DNA from: Desulfurococcales archaeon
GTDB taxonomy: Archaea; Thermoproteota; Thermoprotei_A; Sulfolobales; Ignisphaeraceae
DNA length: 40,011 nucleotides
Assembly (NCBI GenBank): GCA_028275745.1
Contig: JAPWUB010000003.1
Coordinates: 1-40,011 of the forward strand
Reading direction: 5' to 3'
A program made the position numbers and the translations under genes. Shown piece after piece: positions 22,159 to 32,881 of the stretch (its first letter is position 1; each line of letters starts with the position of its first letter). The notes beneath the pieces are model-generated. The model made no database searches. It saw nothing but the letters and a program-made list of their open reading frames with translations, and was not told the DNA's origin.

Positions 22159-23550
22159 TCAACCTCTTCTTCTATACTTCAAAACCCTGATCATCATATA
22201 GATCACAATCGCAGTATTTATTGCTACAGCCACTATAACAGCCAACAATATTATCAAGATGTTGCTCCTGTTTTCTTGCTCTTGTTGCTTTGGTGTTGTA
22301 ACGGTCTCAATGCTGTATATCCTTGCTCCACTAATAGCACTACATAACGTTACTGGAGGAATGAAAAGCCCAACTGTGTTGTTGGCTATAAAGCATGTCA
22401 ATTGTCTTACGCTTTCCAAGTCTATGAGAGTTGCATTGATACTCTCAATTCTAATCGCAATACTAGGTTCAGGAGTTGTAGCGTTGAGAAGTGCATAAAT
22501 TGATGTGCTCTTCGACACATTTACTTGCTGATAGACCCTTGAGTACCCCAACAACGTGCTTACAATTAATGGTGTAACTAGCTTTGGTATAACAATGTAT
22601 AGTACGTGTTCAAATGGTAGAAATGGTAGCATTATTGACGAAATATTATGAACCGCATTTATTGATATATTATAGGCTATAGCTAGGGAAGGTAATAAAC
22701 ATAGGAATGCTCTATACGCATTTAGAACCTCTGCAACGTCAATGCCATCTACGTACAGCTCAGTATGTACAACATCACCTAAAATCCTTACGTTAATCCT
22801 CACATCCGACTTCATAGGCATGAAATCGAGTACTTCGCATCCTTTAACATTCTGAAGTAGTACAGTGTCATACCTAGACCTATCTATGTAGACATCAATC
22901 AGGTCTATAACTGCTGAAAATGTGCCTTTATCCGCCTTAAGCATTAGGACTCCATCAGCTGATCTCACTGCTTCACCAATGTTAAATGCTGGATCCTTCA
23001 ACACGTCTTTAAGGTACTTACCCAACCATATGGTAATAGCAGCTGGTGTAGCATTGATTTTACTAGCACCCCCAATAATTGATACATTGTATTTCTGCCA
23101 CTGCATAACTATGTCTCTCGAATCGACTGCTATGTTGCCCTCAACTCTTTCGCTAAGAAAGATTTTGTTGCTTGTAATACTTGTGTTAATTATGTAGTAG
23201 ACTCTTTCTCTACCAACAAAATATAGCTGAGCATTCATATTTAGCAATGCTGTAGCGTTGCTACTACTCTTTATTATGAAGAACGTGTGTACATAACTAG
23301 GTGAGTATGAAAGAAAAATAAATTGGAAAGGATCCGTAGGTATAGAAGAGCCTGATCCAGAGAAGCGCCACGTTATGCTATTACTGCTAACGACTAAATC
23401 ATTTGGCTGAGCCAAAACTGGTTCAAGGTACATCGAAACAATAATCAGTATTATTAGAGCAACCAAAAGAAATCTTGACTTAACATCAACATACCTATAA
23501 CTGTTGGTAAATAACATGTATTGCACCTTACTAATATCTGACGTAAGCAT
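22159..23550 (-). CDS. Hypothetical secreted/membrane-anchored protein
   Basis: 463-aa ORF with N-terminal hydrophobic segment and C-terminal TM helix (ILIILLAVIVAVAINTAIVIYMM). Confidence 0.75.
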   Translation of the reverse strand: MLTSDISKVQYMLFTNSYRYVDVKSRFLLVALIILIIVSMYLEPVLAQPNDLVVSSNSITWRFSGSGSSIPTDPFQFIFLSYSPSYVHTFFIIKSSSNATALLNMNAQLYFVGRERVYYIINTSITSNKIFLSERVEGNIAVDSRDIVMQWQKYNVSIIGGASKINATPAAITIWLGKYLKDVLKDPAFNIGEAVRSADGVLMLKADKGTFSAVIDLIDVYIDRSRYDTVLLQNVKGCEVLDFMPMKSDVRINVRILGDVVHTELYVDGIDVAEVLNAYRAFLCLLPSLAIAYNISINAVHNISSIMLPFLPFEHVLYIVIPKLVTPLIVSTLLGYSRVYQQVNVSKSTSIYALLNATTPEPSIAIRIESINATLIDLESVRQLTCFIANNTVGLFIPPVTLCSAISGARIYSIETVTTPKQQEQENRSNILIILLAVIVAVAINTAIVIYMMIRVLKYRRRG

Positions 23551-23671
23551 ATAGCGGATTAAGGTAAATAAGTGTATATAGATTTTTGTTAGATTAGATA
23601 AGCCTTCAGCAGTACAATGTTATGAGAAATGAAATGGAGGTAATATCAAAATCGTTTATTTCTCAAGACTT

Positions 23672-23977
23672 TTATCTCTTTAGGGCTTCTGTAATCCTTC
23701 TCATCTCCTCTTGCACCATAGACTCTATATCCCTGGCATGAACTCTTATAAGGTGGAGGTAAAAGCCACGCTTTGTAAATGGCCCTTTTTCACAAAGGTT
23801 GCACCATAGTCCACCATTTTTTCTCGCTATTGTTGAAGCAATTCTATCTATTGACTTAGCTAATACAGGCGCTATAGAGGGGGATACAAGATCTTCAAGC
23901 GCATACTTCTGTGAAAGCGCTGAAGCTTTTCGAGCCACATACTCAACAAGTTTTTTCATAGCTATCTCGTGCCTCAT
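23672..23977 (-). CDS. Hypothetical protein with C2H2-like zinc finger
   Basis: WCNLCEKGPFTKRGFYLHLIRVH. Confidence 0.72.
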   Translation of the reverse strand: MRHEIAMKKLVEYVARKASALSQKYALEDLVSPSIAPVLAKSIDRIASTIARKNGGLWCNLCEKGPFTKRGFYLHLIRVHARDIESMVQEEMRRITEALKR

Positions 23978-24125
23978 TCAAAACACCACTGCGCGAGGTC
24001 TCAATCAAGATCTTTCCCAAGATTACAATATTTAAGATATTACCCCAGTAAACCTAGCTATCGATATGAGCGTGGCAGGCATGCGTTCACGACAAATTTA
24101 CGGCACAAAACATGACAAGCCGATG

Positions 24126-24485
24126 TTATTGTGATGTTGCGCTAGTCCCTAGACAAGGCTCAAACCGCTTAACCATGGTCTTCAGCTCTTCAACTACTGT
24201 GTCTAGACCTTTAGATGCGTAAACTGCGTAAGGAATTCTAAGCATGAGTGCTATAGATGTGCAATACTCCCCTATACATACAATCTCTATCCTTCCATCA
24301 GAAAAAGGCTCTTGAACTGAAATACTCTTGTAACCAACTCTCACTCTATATACGTCAATAGTGGCATCAATCGCTTGTGGCCCTAACTCGCATGGATAGA
24401 GATCGACAATAATAATGACATCGTTTCCTTCAAAAATAAAAACAGCTTTCCTGTGCTCCTCAATAAAGACTTCTGTGTAGCTCAT
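24126..24485 (-). CDS. Hypothetical protein
   Basis: 119-aa ORF in a same-strand run. Confidence 0.6.
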   Translation of the reverse strand: MSYTEVFIEEHRKAVFIFEGNDVIIIVDLYPCELGPQAIDATIDVYRVRVGYKSISVQEPFSDGRIEIVCIGEYCTSIALMLRIPYAVYASKGLDTVVEELKTMVKRFEPCLGTSATSQ

Positions 24486-24516
24486 TTTAACTCATTTCTT
24501 GGTTGCTCTACAGGTT

Positions 24517-24738
24517 TTATCCTTGAACTACAAGTGTTAGCTCCGTACCGCAGAAGGGGCATTTACCATGAAGCTTCCTAGCATCTGCTTTACAATAATA
24601 TATGCCATATTTTGGCCCACACTTGGGGCACCAATACACTATATCATCGCCTAGGTATAGCTTCTTTGCGCAAATGCTACATTTCACTTCATACCATCCC
24701 TTATGGCCTGTTGCCCACGCACCTCTAGGTCTTAGCAT
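24517..24738 (-). CDS. Zinc-ribbon protein, unknown function
   Basis: CSICAKKLYLGDDIVYWCPKCG...CPFCGTEL. Confidence 0.78.
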   Translation of the reverse strand: MLRPRGAWATGHKGWYEVKCSICAKKLYLGDDIVYWCPKCGPKYGIYYCKADARKLHGKCPFCGTELTLVVQG

Positions 24739-24839
24739 TGCTTTAACACCAGCTCATTACTTTTGTAGAATCACTACATTAAAGTTTGCATGTGGGGAAA
24801 TATAAGCTGAGATGCGAAAACCTTTTGTGTGACTAAAGA

Positions 24840-25550
24840 ATGGTTGAGATAAATATACTCTCATTTTCAGATACACATGGAGTACAGCACTTACCTTTGT
24901 TGGTTTCATCGCTTAATGCATTACATAGCAGGGACTTAGACCTGGTTGTGATGGCGGGGGATATAGCTGATAGAGGTAGAGTAGAATCTGTTTCTCCAAC
25001 AATAGAGGCTTTGAGGAGGTTCTTTAAAGACTTTTTAAACGTTCCTAAGATTGTAGCGGTATTTGGGAACGAGGAGTATATGGGTTCTGAGGAGCTGTTT
25101 ATAAAGAGGTTTAAGGAGGTTGTATGGATAAACGATACCTACATCAAAATAAATGTGAAGGGGGTTGATATATGCATTGTTGGTAGTAGAGGTGTTTTGA
25201 AGAGGCCTACGCAATGGCAAGAACGAAACATTCCAAACATTCGTGAGATATATAGTCAGAGGTTGCGAATGCTGGCTGAAAATATTGCCACATGTAGGCA
25301 GCTAGGGTACTACACTATTCTAGTAACTCATTATGCGTCGACCTATGTTACAGTATATGGCGAAAGCCCTGCTATTTATCCGTATTTGGGGTACCCAATA
25401 ATTGAGGAATTGAATGTAAAGCCGCATATGGCGATACATGGTCATGCCCATAATGCTACGAGGCTTGAGGCTGTAGTTGATAGAGTTAGGGTATACAACG
25501 TGGCTTTGCCAGCGAGAAAGGGTGTTACATTGATTAAGGCGCTGATTTGA
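24840..25550 (+). CDS. Metallophosphoesterase (calcineurin-like)
   Basis: FSDTHG, VMAGDIADRG, FGNEEY, THYAS, IHGHAHN motifs. Confidence 0.92.
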   Translation: MVEINILSFSDTHGVQHLPLLVSSLNALHSRDLDLVVMAGDIADRGRVESVSPTIEALRRFFKDFLNVPKIVAVFGNEEYMGSEELFIKRFKEVVWINDTYIKINVKGVDICIVGSRGVLKRPTQWQERNIPNIREIYSQRLRMLAENIATCRQLGYYTILVTHYASTYVTVYGESPAIYPYLGYPIIEELNVKPHMAIHGHAHNATRLEAVVDRVRVYNVALPARKGVTLIKALI

Positions 25551-26346
25551 CTAGGTATAGAGATGCAAAGATTATGTAGGGCATTGCATAGCTTAGATCC
25601 TTGCCAGCCTTTCTATACGAAATATCAAGCTTCAGCAAATCTTGAAGTTGCGCCTTAGCAAGGTTAATTGATTGTGGTAGGGCTTCTCTAACAGTCTCAA
25701 TGAATGTTAACGAAAGTGCCGTGTTTATGTTGCGTGTAATCTTAAAGTAGTTTTCAGCTGATGCAATTATTGATAGCACTTTCTGTTGATTAGCTAAAGG
25801 TTCGAAAACCTTCATATGCCTTGCCATTAGAGAGAAGAGATCTGCTAGGTTCATACCCTCCATAACTGCTCTTCTCTCTGAAAGCTCAAGCAAGTCTAGA
25901 ACTCTAGCATATTCTCCGCCAACGCTTCTCAAAACCTTAATTAATTCACTTGTTTCATCTGCTGGTACATAAAGCAGTGCTTGGTACAGCCTCCGAAGAG
26001 CCTCACGAAAATCTCTAACTATAACATCAATTAATGCATCAAGATATGATGAGAACACGGAATGTATTGCAAGTGCGACATTCGCTCGAAACCCCATATC
26101 CTGAACAATTATAGAGATCCCCCTAGCCATTGTTTTCCCTATCTCTAGGCTACCTATACTCCTATCTCCTCTTCTAAACTCACTGACTATGTTAGCAACA
26201 TGACTGTAGAGTGATACTGCAGGAATAAGTGTAGAGAGTATGCAAATCTCGTAGTCCTCTGAAGGGTATAGCCTATGAGGCGCCGCTACCTTGGGATAAC
26301 TACTGCAAGCGTAAAACAGCGCCTTGATAACGTCTATTAACAACAA
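25534..26346 (-). CDS. Hypothetical alpha-helical protein
   Basis: 270-aa ORF, convergent 17-bp overlap with the phosphoesterase gene. Confidence 0.7.
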   Translation of the reverse strand: MLLIDVIKALFYACSSYPKVAAPHRLYPSEDYEICILSTLIPAVSLYSHVANIVSEFRRGDRSIGSLEIGKTMARGISIIVQDMGFRANVALAIHSVFSSYLDALIDVIVRDFREALRRLYQALLYVPADETSELIKVLRSVGGEYARVLDLLELSERRAVMEGMNLADLFSLMARHMKVFEPLANQQKVLSIIASAENYFKITRNINTALSLTFIETVREALPQSINLAKAQLQDLLKLDISYRKAGKDLSYAMPYIIFASLYLVKSAP

Positions 26347-26414
26347 TTAACACCAAACCATGTATTTTGAGTCACTACTTAATAACCTTGTCGCTGTAAG
26401 GAAGGTACATATGG

Positions 26415-27011
26415 TTGTTAAATATGTTGCAGCTAATTTTTTCGGTAACGCAGCTTGCATATGCAATCTATGTGTTTGAAAACCCTTCTATAGCATTAGC
26501 TCTAGCACCACTCGCACTTCTAAACATTATGGTCAATAGCGAATACATTATAAAGGTGCCAGGCACAAACATAGCGTTCAATGTGAAGGGCGCCTTAATA
26601 CCCATTGCATCGGCAATCATAATAACCTTAGCAAGACCTCTAAACGGAGCCTACGATACTGTAATGGTGCTAGTAGGTCTTGCCACAGCTCTTTCATCGG
26701 CTTGCACAATGCTCATGGAAAGGATGATAGCCATAAACGTAGCTGTCTATGTATCGCTTCACTACTTAGCGTCTAACATCTTATTCGCAGGCAATTCCCT
26801 ACTGCCTGCCACACTTCCATTGTCAGTATCGCTAGGAGTTGTTGTAGGTTCAGACATTTTTCACTACTTGCATGTAGCAAGAAAGAGCAGCGTAACTCTA
26901 GTTATTGGTGGGGCTGGGGAGCGAGACGCAATATACCTCTCTACACTTATAATTCAATTACTTGAGATAGTTAGCAAATTATTATCACCTTATATTCCAG
27001 CTAAACTATGA
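26415..27011 (+). CDS. Hypothetical multi-TM membrane protein
   Basis: 198-aa ORF with several hydrophobic helices. Confidence 0.75.
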   Translation: MLNMLQLIFSVTQLAYAIYVFENPSIALALAPLALLNIMVNSEYIIKVPGTNIAFNVKGALIPIASAIIITLARPLNGAYDTVMVLVGLATALSSACTMLMERMIAINVAVYVSLHYLASNILFAGNSLLPATLPLSVSLGVVVGSDIFHYLHVARKSSVTLVIGGAGERDAIYLSTLIIQLLEIVSKLLSPYIPAKL

Positions 27012-27050
27012 CTGCGCAGGAACTTAGCGCTACACAACTGATGATGATTT

Positions 27051-27944
27051 ATGAGAGTGGGTGTTGTTGCCGATAGGCCTGTGCCTCCCTGGAGTGCGAG
27101 ACAGATAATACTCGCTCTTGAACAGATGGGTGTAGAAGCAGTCTATTTAAGGCCCTCCGATATTACTTCACTCATTGGCGACATACACAGTGTGATGCTA
27201 ACAAGCACACTAAGGCCTGCAGAGCTAGATGCTGTTATACTTAGAGACTTAGGTGTTGTAACAACTGTTGAGATGTTCCTACGTAGAGTAGATGTGTTTA
27301 GACATATGGAGTTGCTAGGAGTACCTGTAGTAAATCCCGTTGAATCCTACATAACAGCTAGAGACAAGTTCATGAGCCTTTGCCTCCTAAGCAAGGCGGG
27401 AGTTCCTATACCCAGAACAATCGTTGTAGAGGATTATTTCACAGCAATAAGAGCTGTAGAAATGTTTTCAAGGGCTGTGATAAAACCTCTCATAGGTAGT
27501 CTAGGACTTGGTATACTAAGAGTTGACAACCCAGACATGGCTTACACCATAAGCAAAACGCTCGCCCAAATAAAGCAGCCCATATATGTGCAGGAGTATG
27601 TAGAGAAGCCAAATAGAGACATAAGGGTACTGGTAATAGGCGATGAAATTGTTACAGCATATTATAGAGTGCAGACCTCGCCCCAAAACTGGAAAACAAA
27701 CATAGCACAGGGTGCAATAGCGCAACCCATAGAAAAACTTGATGAAGAATTGAAAGAGTATGCTTTCAAAGCCCTTAAGGTGCTGAACCTATACTATGCC
27801 GGTATAGATTTTGGTGAAACCAAGAATGGTTACGTACTCTTTGAAGTAAACGCGGCTCCACAATGGAGAGGAATTCAAAGGGTTACCGGGATAAACCCTG
27901 CAAAAAAATTGGCTGAGCTCGTTATTAGGCTTGTAAAGAAGTGA
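27051..27944 (+). CDS. ATP-grasp ligase, RimK/LysX/MptN-like
   Basis: TARDKFMSLCLLSKAGVPIPRT, VIKPLIGSLGLGI, YVQEYVEKPNRDIRVLVIGDEIVTAYYR, FEVNAAPQW. Confidence 0.88.
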   Translation: MRVGVVADRPVPPWSARQIILALEQMGVEAVYLRPSDITSLIGDIHSVMLTSTLRPAELDAVILRDLGVVTTVEMFLRRVDVFRHMELLGVPVVNPVESYITARDKFMSLCLLSKAGVPIPRTIVVEDYFTAIRAVEMFSRAVIKPLIGSLGLGILRVDNPDMAYTISKTLAQIKQPIYVQEYVEKPNRDIRVLVIGDEIVTAYYRVQTSPQNWKTNIAQGAIAQPIEKLDEELKEYAFKALKVLNLYYAGIDFGETKNGYVLFEVNAAPQWRGIQRVTGINPAKKLAELVIRLVKK

Positions 27945-28101
27945 ACAATGCTTAGATGAAGAGAAGTAAACCGGCTGAGAACACTACGTTAGGTATGATG
28001 AGAAGCTCTCGCTCGGATAGAAATCCCCTTTTGAAACCTTAAAGTTGCTGAATAAAAAAGATAGTGAATGGCGGTAGAAACCCCTTACCTTTTTATTACC
28101 A

Positions 28102-28422
28102 TTACTTTTCCTTCTCCTCAATGAACACTATGTTCTCAGGTTTAAAACCAAACTCTTCAATAAGTATCTTCTTTATCTTTGTCCTGTGATCTCCCTGAAT
28201 CTCTATTCTACCATTCTTTGCAGTTCCACCTGCAGCAAGCTTTGATTTTAAGTAGGATACAAGCTTCTTAAGATCAAATACTTTCTCGTCTATGCCTTCT
28301 ATTACAGTCACTACCTTGCCCATTTTTCTATGCTCTAACCTTATTTTCACGACTTGTGATTCTAGTTGCAGTTGTTCACAAAGCTCTGGTGGTAAACCTG
28401 CACAGCTAGATTCTAAATCCAT
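28102..28422 (-). CDS. Translation initiation factor aIF1 (SUI1)
   Basis: [63 protein letters not shown]. Confidence 0.95.
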   Translation of the reverse strand: MDLESSCAGLPPELCEQLQLESQVVKIRLEHRKMGKVVTVIEGIDEKVFDLKKLVSYLKSKLAAGGTAKNGRIEIQGDHRTKIKKILIEEFGFKPENIVFIEEKEK

Positions 28423-28544
28423 CTGATTGCGTACCCGCTAAGAGTTTTGAGAAGCACAGCTTAAAAGCGTGCTTGAGAATAGCTTCTCAGTAAATTCAGT
28501 AAATCAAGTCTTCAACATAAACAGTTTTATGGGGGTGCGAAGAA

Positions 28545-28691
28545 GTGGTTAAGTATATATGTTTGCGATGCGGAAGAGAATTTGATGAATCACAGCTAGC
28601 TGTTATGATGACTGTTAGATGCCCTTACTGCGGCTATAGAGTAATTGCAAAAGCTAGAGGTGGTGAAGTAAAGGTTATTAGAGCAGTATAA
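28545..28691 (+). CDS. rpoP: DNA-directed RNA polymerase subunit P (Rpb12), GTG start, absent from ORF track
   Basis: Hand translation: (M)VKYICLRCGREFDESQLAVMMTVRCPYCGYRVIAKARGGEVKVIRAV*. Confidence 0.93.
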   Translation: MVKYICLRCGREFDESQLAVMMTVRCPYCGYRVIAKARGGEVKVIRAV

Positions 28692-28725
28692 CGTATTTCT
28701 AGAAGTTTTATAGCCTTGTAATCTG

Positions 28726-29757
28726 TTACCCTTTTTGCTGCGTCTTCTCTTCTGGTTTTTCCTCCTTCTTCTGTTCCTCTACACCACCCTTAAGATCAAT
28801 AATTTCTTTTGCTTTCTCCTTCTCCTTCTCTGTCAGCTCTTCGCTCAAGAGTGTGATCAACTCCTTATACCTATTTCTAACGGTTACTTCAGTAACTCCT
28901 GATGCCATTGCAATCTCTTTCTGAGTTCTTCGTTCATCATTCAGCAGAGCTGCTATGTAGACTGCTGCTGCTGCTACTCCTGCAGGATCCCTACCTGCTG
29001 TAATTCCCTTCTCCCTAGCTTTTTGTATAATCTCGATGGCTAGCTTAACTGTGGAACCGCTTAAACCAAGTATAGATGCTATACGTTGGGCATGCTCAGC
29101 TGCGTCAACCACAGGTATTTTTAGGTTAAGCTCTCTAACAAGCATTCTATAACATCTTGCAATCTCCTTCCTAGCACTCTTAGAGTACTTTGCTATCTCA
29201 TCAAGCGTTCTAGGAATGCCATGAATTCTACAAGCAGCGTACAGAGCTGCTGCAATCATGCTATCTATGGCCCTACCCCTTACAAGCTCTCTCTCCACAG
29301 CCCTCCTATATATTATTGCTGCCTCCTCTTTAACGCTCCTAGGAATGTTTAGTTGCTCAGCTAACCTCTCAAGCTCCTCAAGAGCCTGCAATAAGCTTCT
29401 CTCAGCTGCGCTCTGAACCCTCATTCTGCTATGCCACTTCCTAATCCTTATCATCTCTAACCTCTTCCTCAAATCAATTTTCCTACCAGCACTATCCCTA
29501 TCATACCAGTCTATAATTGTTGAAAGACCGCTATCATGGAAAGCTATGTTTACTGCCCCTCCAGCTCTACTTCTTCGCTCCCTTTCCTCAGCAGTGAAAG
29601 CTCTCCACTCAGGACCTCTATCAATCACATGCTCAGCAATTACCTCTCCAGTATCAGCACATATCCACTCTCCTCTAACCTCATCGTAGATAATGTTGCC
29701 ACTAGGGCACTTAGAGATAATGTCCTCTTGAGAAGGCTCAGAAGGCCTTATAACCAT
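28726..29757 (-). CDS. tfb: Transcription initiation factor B (TFB)
   Basis: Two cyclin-like repeats; [40 protein letters not shown]-reader/linker. N-terminal ribbon keeps one Cys pair position only ([24 protein letters not shown]). Confidence 0.96.
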   Translation of the reverse strand: MVIRPSEPSQEDIISKCPSGNIIYDEVRGEWICADTGEVIAEHVIDRGPEWRAFTAEERERRSRAGGAVNIAFHDSGLSTIIDWYDRDSAGRKIDLRKRLEMIRIRKWHSRMRVQSAAERSLLQALEELERLAEQLNIPRSVKEEAAIIYRRAVERELVRGRAIDSMIAAALYAACRIHGIPRTLDEIAKYSKSARKEIARCYRMLVRELNLKIPVVDAAEHAQRIASILGLSGSTVKLAIEIIQKAREKGITAGRDPAGVAAAAVYIAALLNDERRTQKEIAMASGVTEVTVRNRYKELITLLSEELTEKEKEKAKEIIDLKGGVEEQKKEEKPEEKTQQKG

Positions 29758-29952
29758 ATAGCAACGCCTATAAACTTAGCTTTAAAAGTACTTATAAGCC
29801 TTTTTGCAAAATAAACAAAAAATTGCTCTACATCTCACCAAATACGCCTAAAACATCATCACATATGTTATGTTATTGAATGTGCTATTGAGTCTTATTC
29901 AGCAAAACTTTTATAAGTATGCGAGAATAGTGTAAGTGTGATTGAGATAAGT

Positions 29953-30028
29953 AGCCGGGTCGTCTAGCGGCCAAGGATGCGGGGCTCTGGCCCCCGTGAC
30001 CGGGGTTCGAATCCCCGCCCGGCTACCA
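29953..30028 (+). tRNA. tRNA-Gln(CTG), CCA encoded
   Basis: agccggg/cccggct acceptor; arm CGGGG-CTCTGGC-CCCCG; TATA-like ttttataagt upstream. Confidence 0.95.
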
Positions 30029-30970
30029 ACAATTTGCTCCACCTCCTAACTTTTTAAGTATTAGCCCTGCAACCTCAATTATAATCTTAGCACCGAGAAA
30101 TGCTGTGATTTCTGACTTATCGTAGGGAGGGGTTATCTCAACAATATCTAAAGCATAAACGTGCTCATCAACAACTCTTGATATCAACTCAAAGAATTCT
30201 GTAGGAGTTGCTCCAAGAGGTTCTGGTGTCTGTACTCCTGGGGCATAGGCAGGGTCTATAAAGTCTATATCAACTGATACATACTTGGGTCTAGATCTGC
30301 ATACCTCTATTACCTTACTAACTTCCTTGATTTTATCCTCTGTAACCCTTCCAACAACCTTTACCACCTCAAGCCTGCTTCTATCACTTGCCTTGATATA
30401 TTCTATCTCCTCTCTGCTCACAGCCCTAGCCCCAATCAGAACTACTTTTCCGGGCTTTGCCTCTTCAATAATTCGCCTAAGCACCGATGCATGACTATAC
30501 CTAGAGCCTAGATACTCATCCCTGAGGTCGGCGTGTGCGTCGAAGACTATCAGACATGCATCGCTGTACATAGATGAAAATGCCTTAAATGCTGAAAGCG
30601 TTACTGTGTGTTCTCCCCCTATTATGAACACCCTTTTGCCGCTTTCCAGAATCCCTCTAACTACGCTTTCTATTCTCTTCATAGACTCTATAATGTCGCC
30701 TGGTGCAATAACAATATCGCCAGCATCGTGAAAGCCTATAGCCTCCATATCTATGTTTGATAATGCTGTACAGAGTTCTAGAGATCTGGAAGCCTCTCTT
30801 ACTGCTCTAGGAGCTTCACTTGACCCTCCTCTATATGATGATGCCATGTCTAGGGGTGCTCCAACAACAACAAAGAGGGCTTCATTAAAACCTTTTGTGA
30901 AACCTGTAAAGCTATACCTATTCTCTGTCTTAGCTAGGTACACATGGTTAAAGCTCATCATAGTCAGCAC
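30023..30970 (-). CDS. speB: Agmatinase/ureohydrolase family protein
   Basis: GGEHTVTLSAFKAF, DAHADLRDEYLGSRYSHASVLRRI, SVDIDFIDPAYAPGVQTPEPLG. Confidence 0.93.
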   Translation of the reverse strand: MLTMMSFNHVYLAKTENRYSFTGFTKGFNEALFVVVGAPLDMASSYRGGSSEAPRAVREASRSLELCTALSNIDMEAIGFHDAGDIVIAPGDIIESMKRIESVVRGILESGKRVFIIGGEHTVTLSAFKAFSSMYSDACLIVFDAHADLRDEYLGSRYSHASVLRRIIEEAKPGKVVLIGARAVSREEIEYIKASDRSRLEVVKVVGRVTEDKIKEVSKVIEVCRSRPKYVSVDIDFIDPAYAPGVQTPEPLGATPTEFFELISRVVDEHVYALDIVEITPPYDKSEITAFLGAKIIIEVAGLILKKLGGGANCW

Positions 30971-31056
30971 AATATAAAAAGTGAGACACCACTAAAATAT
31001 ATACGCTAATTAATAGGTGAGGGTGGCGAACGCTGTCATCAAAGTTTGAGAAAGTA

Positions 31057-32802
31057 ATGGATTATGCAGTTAAAGCAGGGTTCATGTGGCAGTCCTTCGA
31101 GATTTATGGAGGGCAAGCAGGGTTTTACGACCTTGGACCTCTAGGGGTGCTGCTGAAGAACAACATTATTGAGCTCTGGAGGGAGTACTTCGTAAAGCAA
31201 CACCAAGATTTTGTCGTAGAGATTGAGACACCTATAATAACGCCTGCAGTAGTGTTTAGAGCAAGCGGACATGAGGAGAACTTCACTGATTACGCTACGG
31301 AGTGCTTGCAGTGCCACAGAATATTTAGAGCAGATCACCTAGTGGAGGAAAAGCTGGGTATAAATGCAGAAGGGCTAAGTGCGGAAGAGCTTGAGGAGCT
31401 GATTAGGAAGCACAACATTAGATGCCCTGTCTGCGGAGGACCTTTAAGTAATGTGCACAAGTTTCTGCTACTCTTCCAAACATATATAGGGCCTTACTCA
31501 CCATCAAACCTAGCTTATTTAAGGCCTGAAGCTGCGCAAGGAATGTTCATAAACTTTAAACGCGTCTACGATCTAATGAAGAGGAGGTTACCCTTCGGTA
31601 TAGCTCAAATAGGGAGGGTTGCTAGGAACGAGATCTCGCCAAGGCAAGGCCCTGTAAGGCTTAGAGAGTTCACAATTATGGAGATAGAGTTTTTCTACGA
31701 TGACACAAACCCGCAGTGCGATATTCTCTACGAGAGGTGCTCTGATGAGAGACTCAACATCTTGAGAGCTGAGGATAGGGAGCGAGGCAACGATAAACCC
31801 ATACAGATTCGTGTTGCTGAAGCCGTTGAGGAGAAGATTATAATGAGTCCATGGCTCGCCTACTGGATGTGCATAGCAAAGCGTTTTGTCAATGCCTTAG
31901 GGGTGCCAGACGATAAGATGTATTTTGAGGAGAAGCTTGCAAAAGAGAGAGCCCACTACTCTAAACAGACCTTTGATCAGATGGTGATTGTTGATAAATG
32001 GGGCAAGCTAGAGGTTTCAGGACACGCATACAGGCATACATATGACCTTGAAAGGCACATAATGTTTAGCAAGGCTGATCTTTACGCAATTAGGCAGCTT
32101 AAGGAGCCCAAGACTGTGACCAAAACCATTATTGAATATGATAAGAATGCTATACTCAGCATCTTTGGCTCAAAAGCGCCACAGGTATTCAAAGCCCTAG
32201 CAAAACTATCACAAGAGGATTTGGCAAAGATACTGAGTCAGACAAACAGCGATACCGTAACTATAAACGGTATTGAGGTGCCGAGATCTGTTTTCAGGGT
32301 TAGGACTGTTGAGGAGAAAATATGGGTAGAGAGGTTTGTGCCGCACGTATCTGAGCCATCATTTGGTGTAGAGAGGCTTATGTACGTAGTTCTCGAGTAT
32401 GCATATACGGAGGATGAAAAGGGGAGAGTTGTTATGAGATTCCCGAGGAGATTGGCGCCGATAAAGGTTGGTGTAACACCCTTAGTCGATAGAGAGCCTC
32501 TGGAGAGTATAGCACGTAGAATTTACAACGAGCTCAAGCAGCATTACTACACAATTTACCTGGAGGGGGGCTCTATAGGTAAGAAGTATGCACATGCAGA
32601 TGAGCTGGGAGTGCCATTCGTTATAACAGTAGATTATGACACACCTCAGAGAAACGATGTTACTGTAAGGGATAGAGACACAAAGAAACAGGTAAGGGTG
32701 CCGATAAGCGATGTGATTAAGGTTATTGATGCAGGGCTTAGCGGCACTGATATAACAACACTAGGCTACCCAGTGATTGAGTATCGTGAGGATAAGGAAT
32801 AG
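31057..32802 (+). CDS. glyS: Glycyl-tRNA synthetase (start may lie upstream at about 31033)
   Basis: SFEIYGGQAGFYDLGPLGVLLKNNI, LRPEAAQGMFINFKR, SFGVERLMYVVLEYAY. Confidence 0.96.
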   Translation: MDYAVKAGFMWQSFEIYGGQAGFYDLGPLGVLLKNNIIELWREYFVKQHQDFVVEIETPIITPAVVFRASGHEENFTDYATECLQCHRIFRADHLVEEKLGINAEGLSAEELEELIRKHNIRCPVCGGPLSNVHKFLLLFQTYIGPYSPSNLAYLRPEAAQGMFINFKRVYDLMKRRLPFGIAQIGRVARNEISPRQGPVRLREFTIMEIEFFYDDTNPQCDILYERCSDERLNILRAEDRERGNDKPIQIRVAEAVEEKIIMSPWLAYWMCIAKRFVNALGVPDDKMYFEEKLAKERAHYSKQTFDQMVIVDKWGKLEVSGHAYRHTYDLERHIMFSKADLYAIRQLKEPKTVTKTIIEYDKNAILSIFGSKAPQVFKALAKLSQEDLAKILSQTNSDTVTINGIEVPRSVFRVRTVEEKIWVERFVPHVSEPSFGVERLMYVVLEYAYTEDEKGRVVMRFPRRLAPIKVGVTPLVDREPLESIARRIYNELKQHYYTIYLEGGSIGKKYAHADELGVPFVITVDYDTPQRNDVTVRDRDTKKQVRVPISDVIKVIDAGLSGTDITTLGYPVIEYREDKE

Positions 32803-32881
32803 CAGTACTTTTTACTCCTCACACCACATAAATCTAGTCGGCTTCAGCATAAACATGTGGCAATGAATTGTGTGAACCTCT

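Noticed and set aside
27038-27060. CTGATGATGA just before the RimK-like start
   Set aside because: No partner C or D box at guide spacing on either side; it is leader sequence
29850-29880. GTGATGA on minus strand near 29870
   Set aside because: No D or D' box at 12 nt and no second box pair
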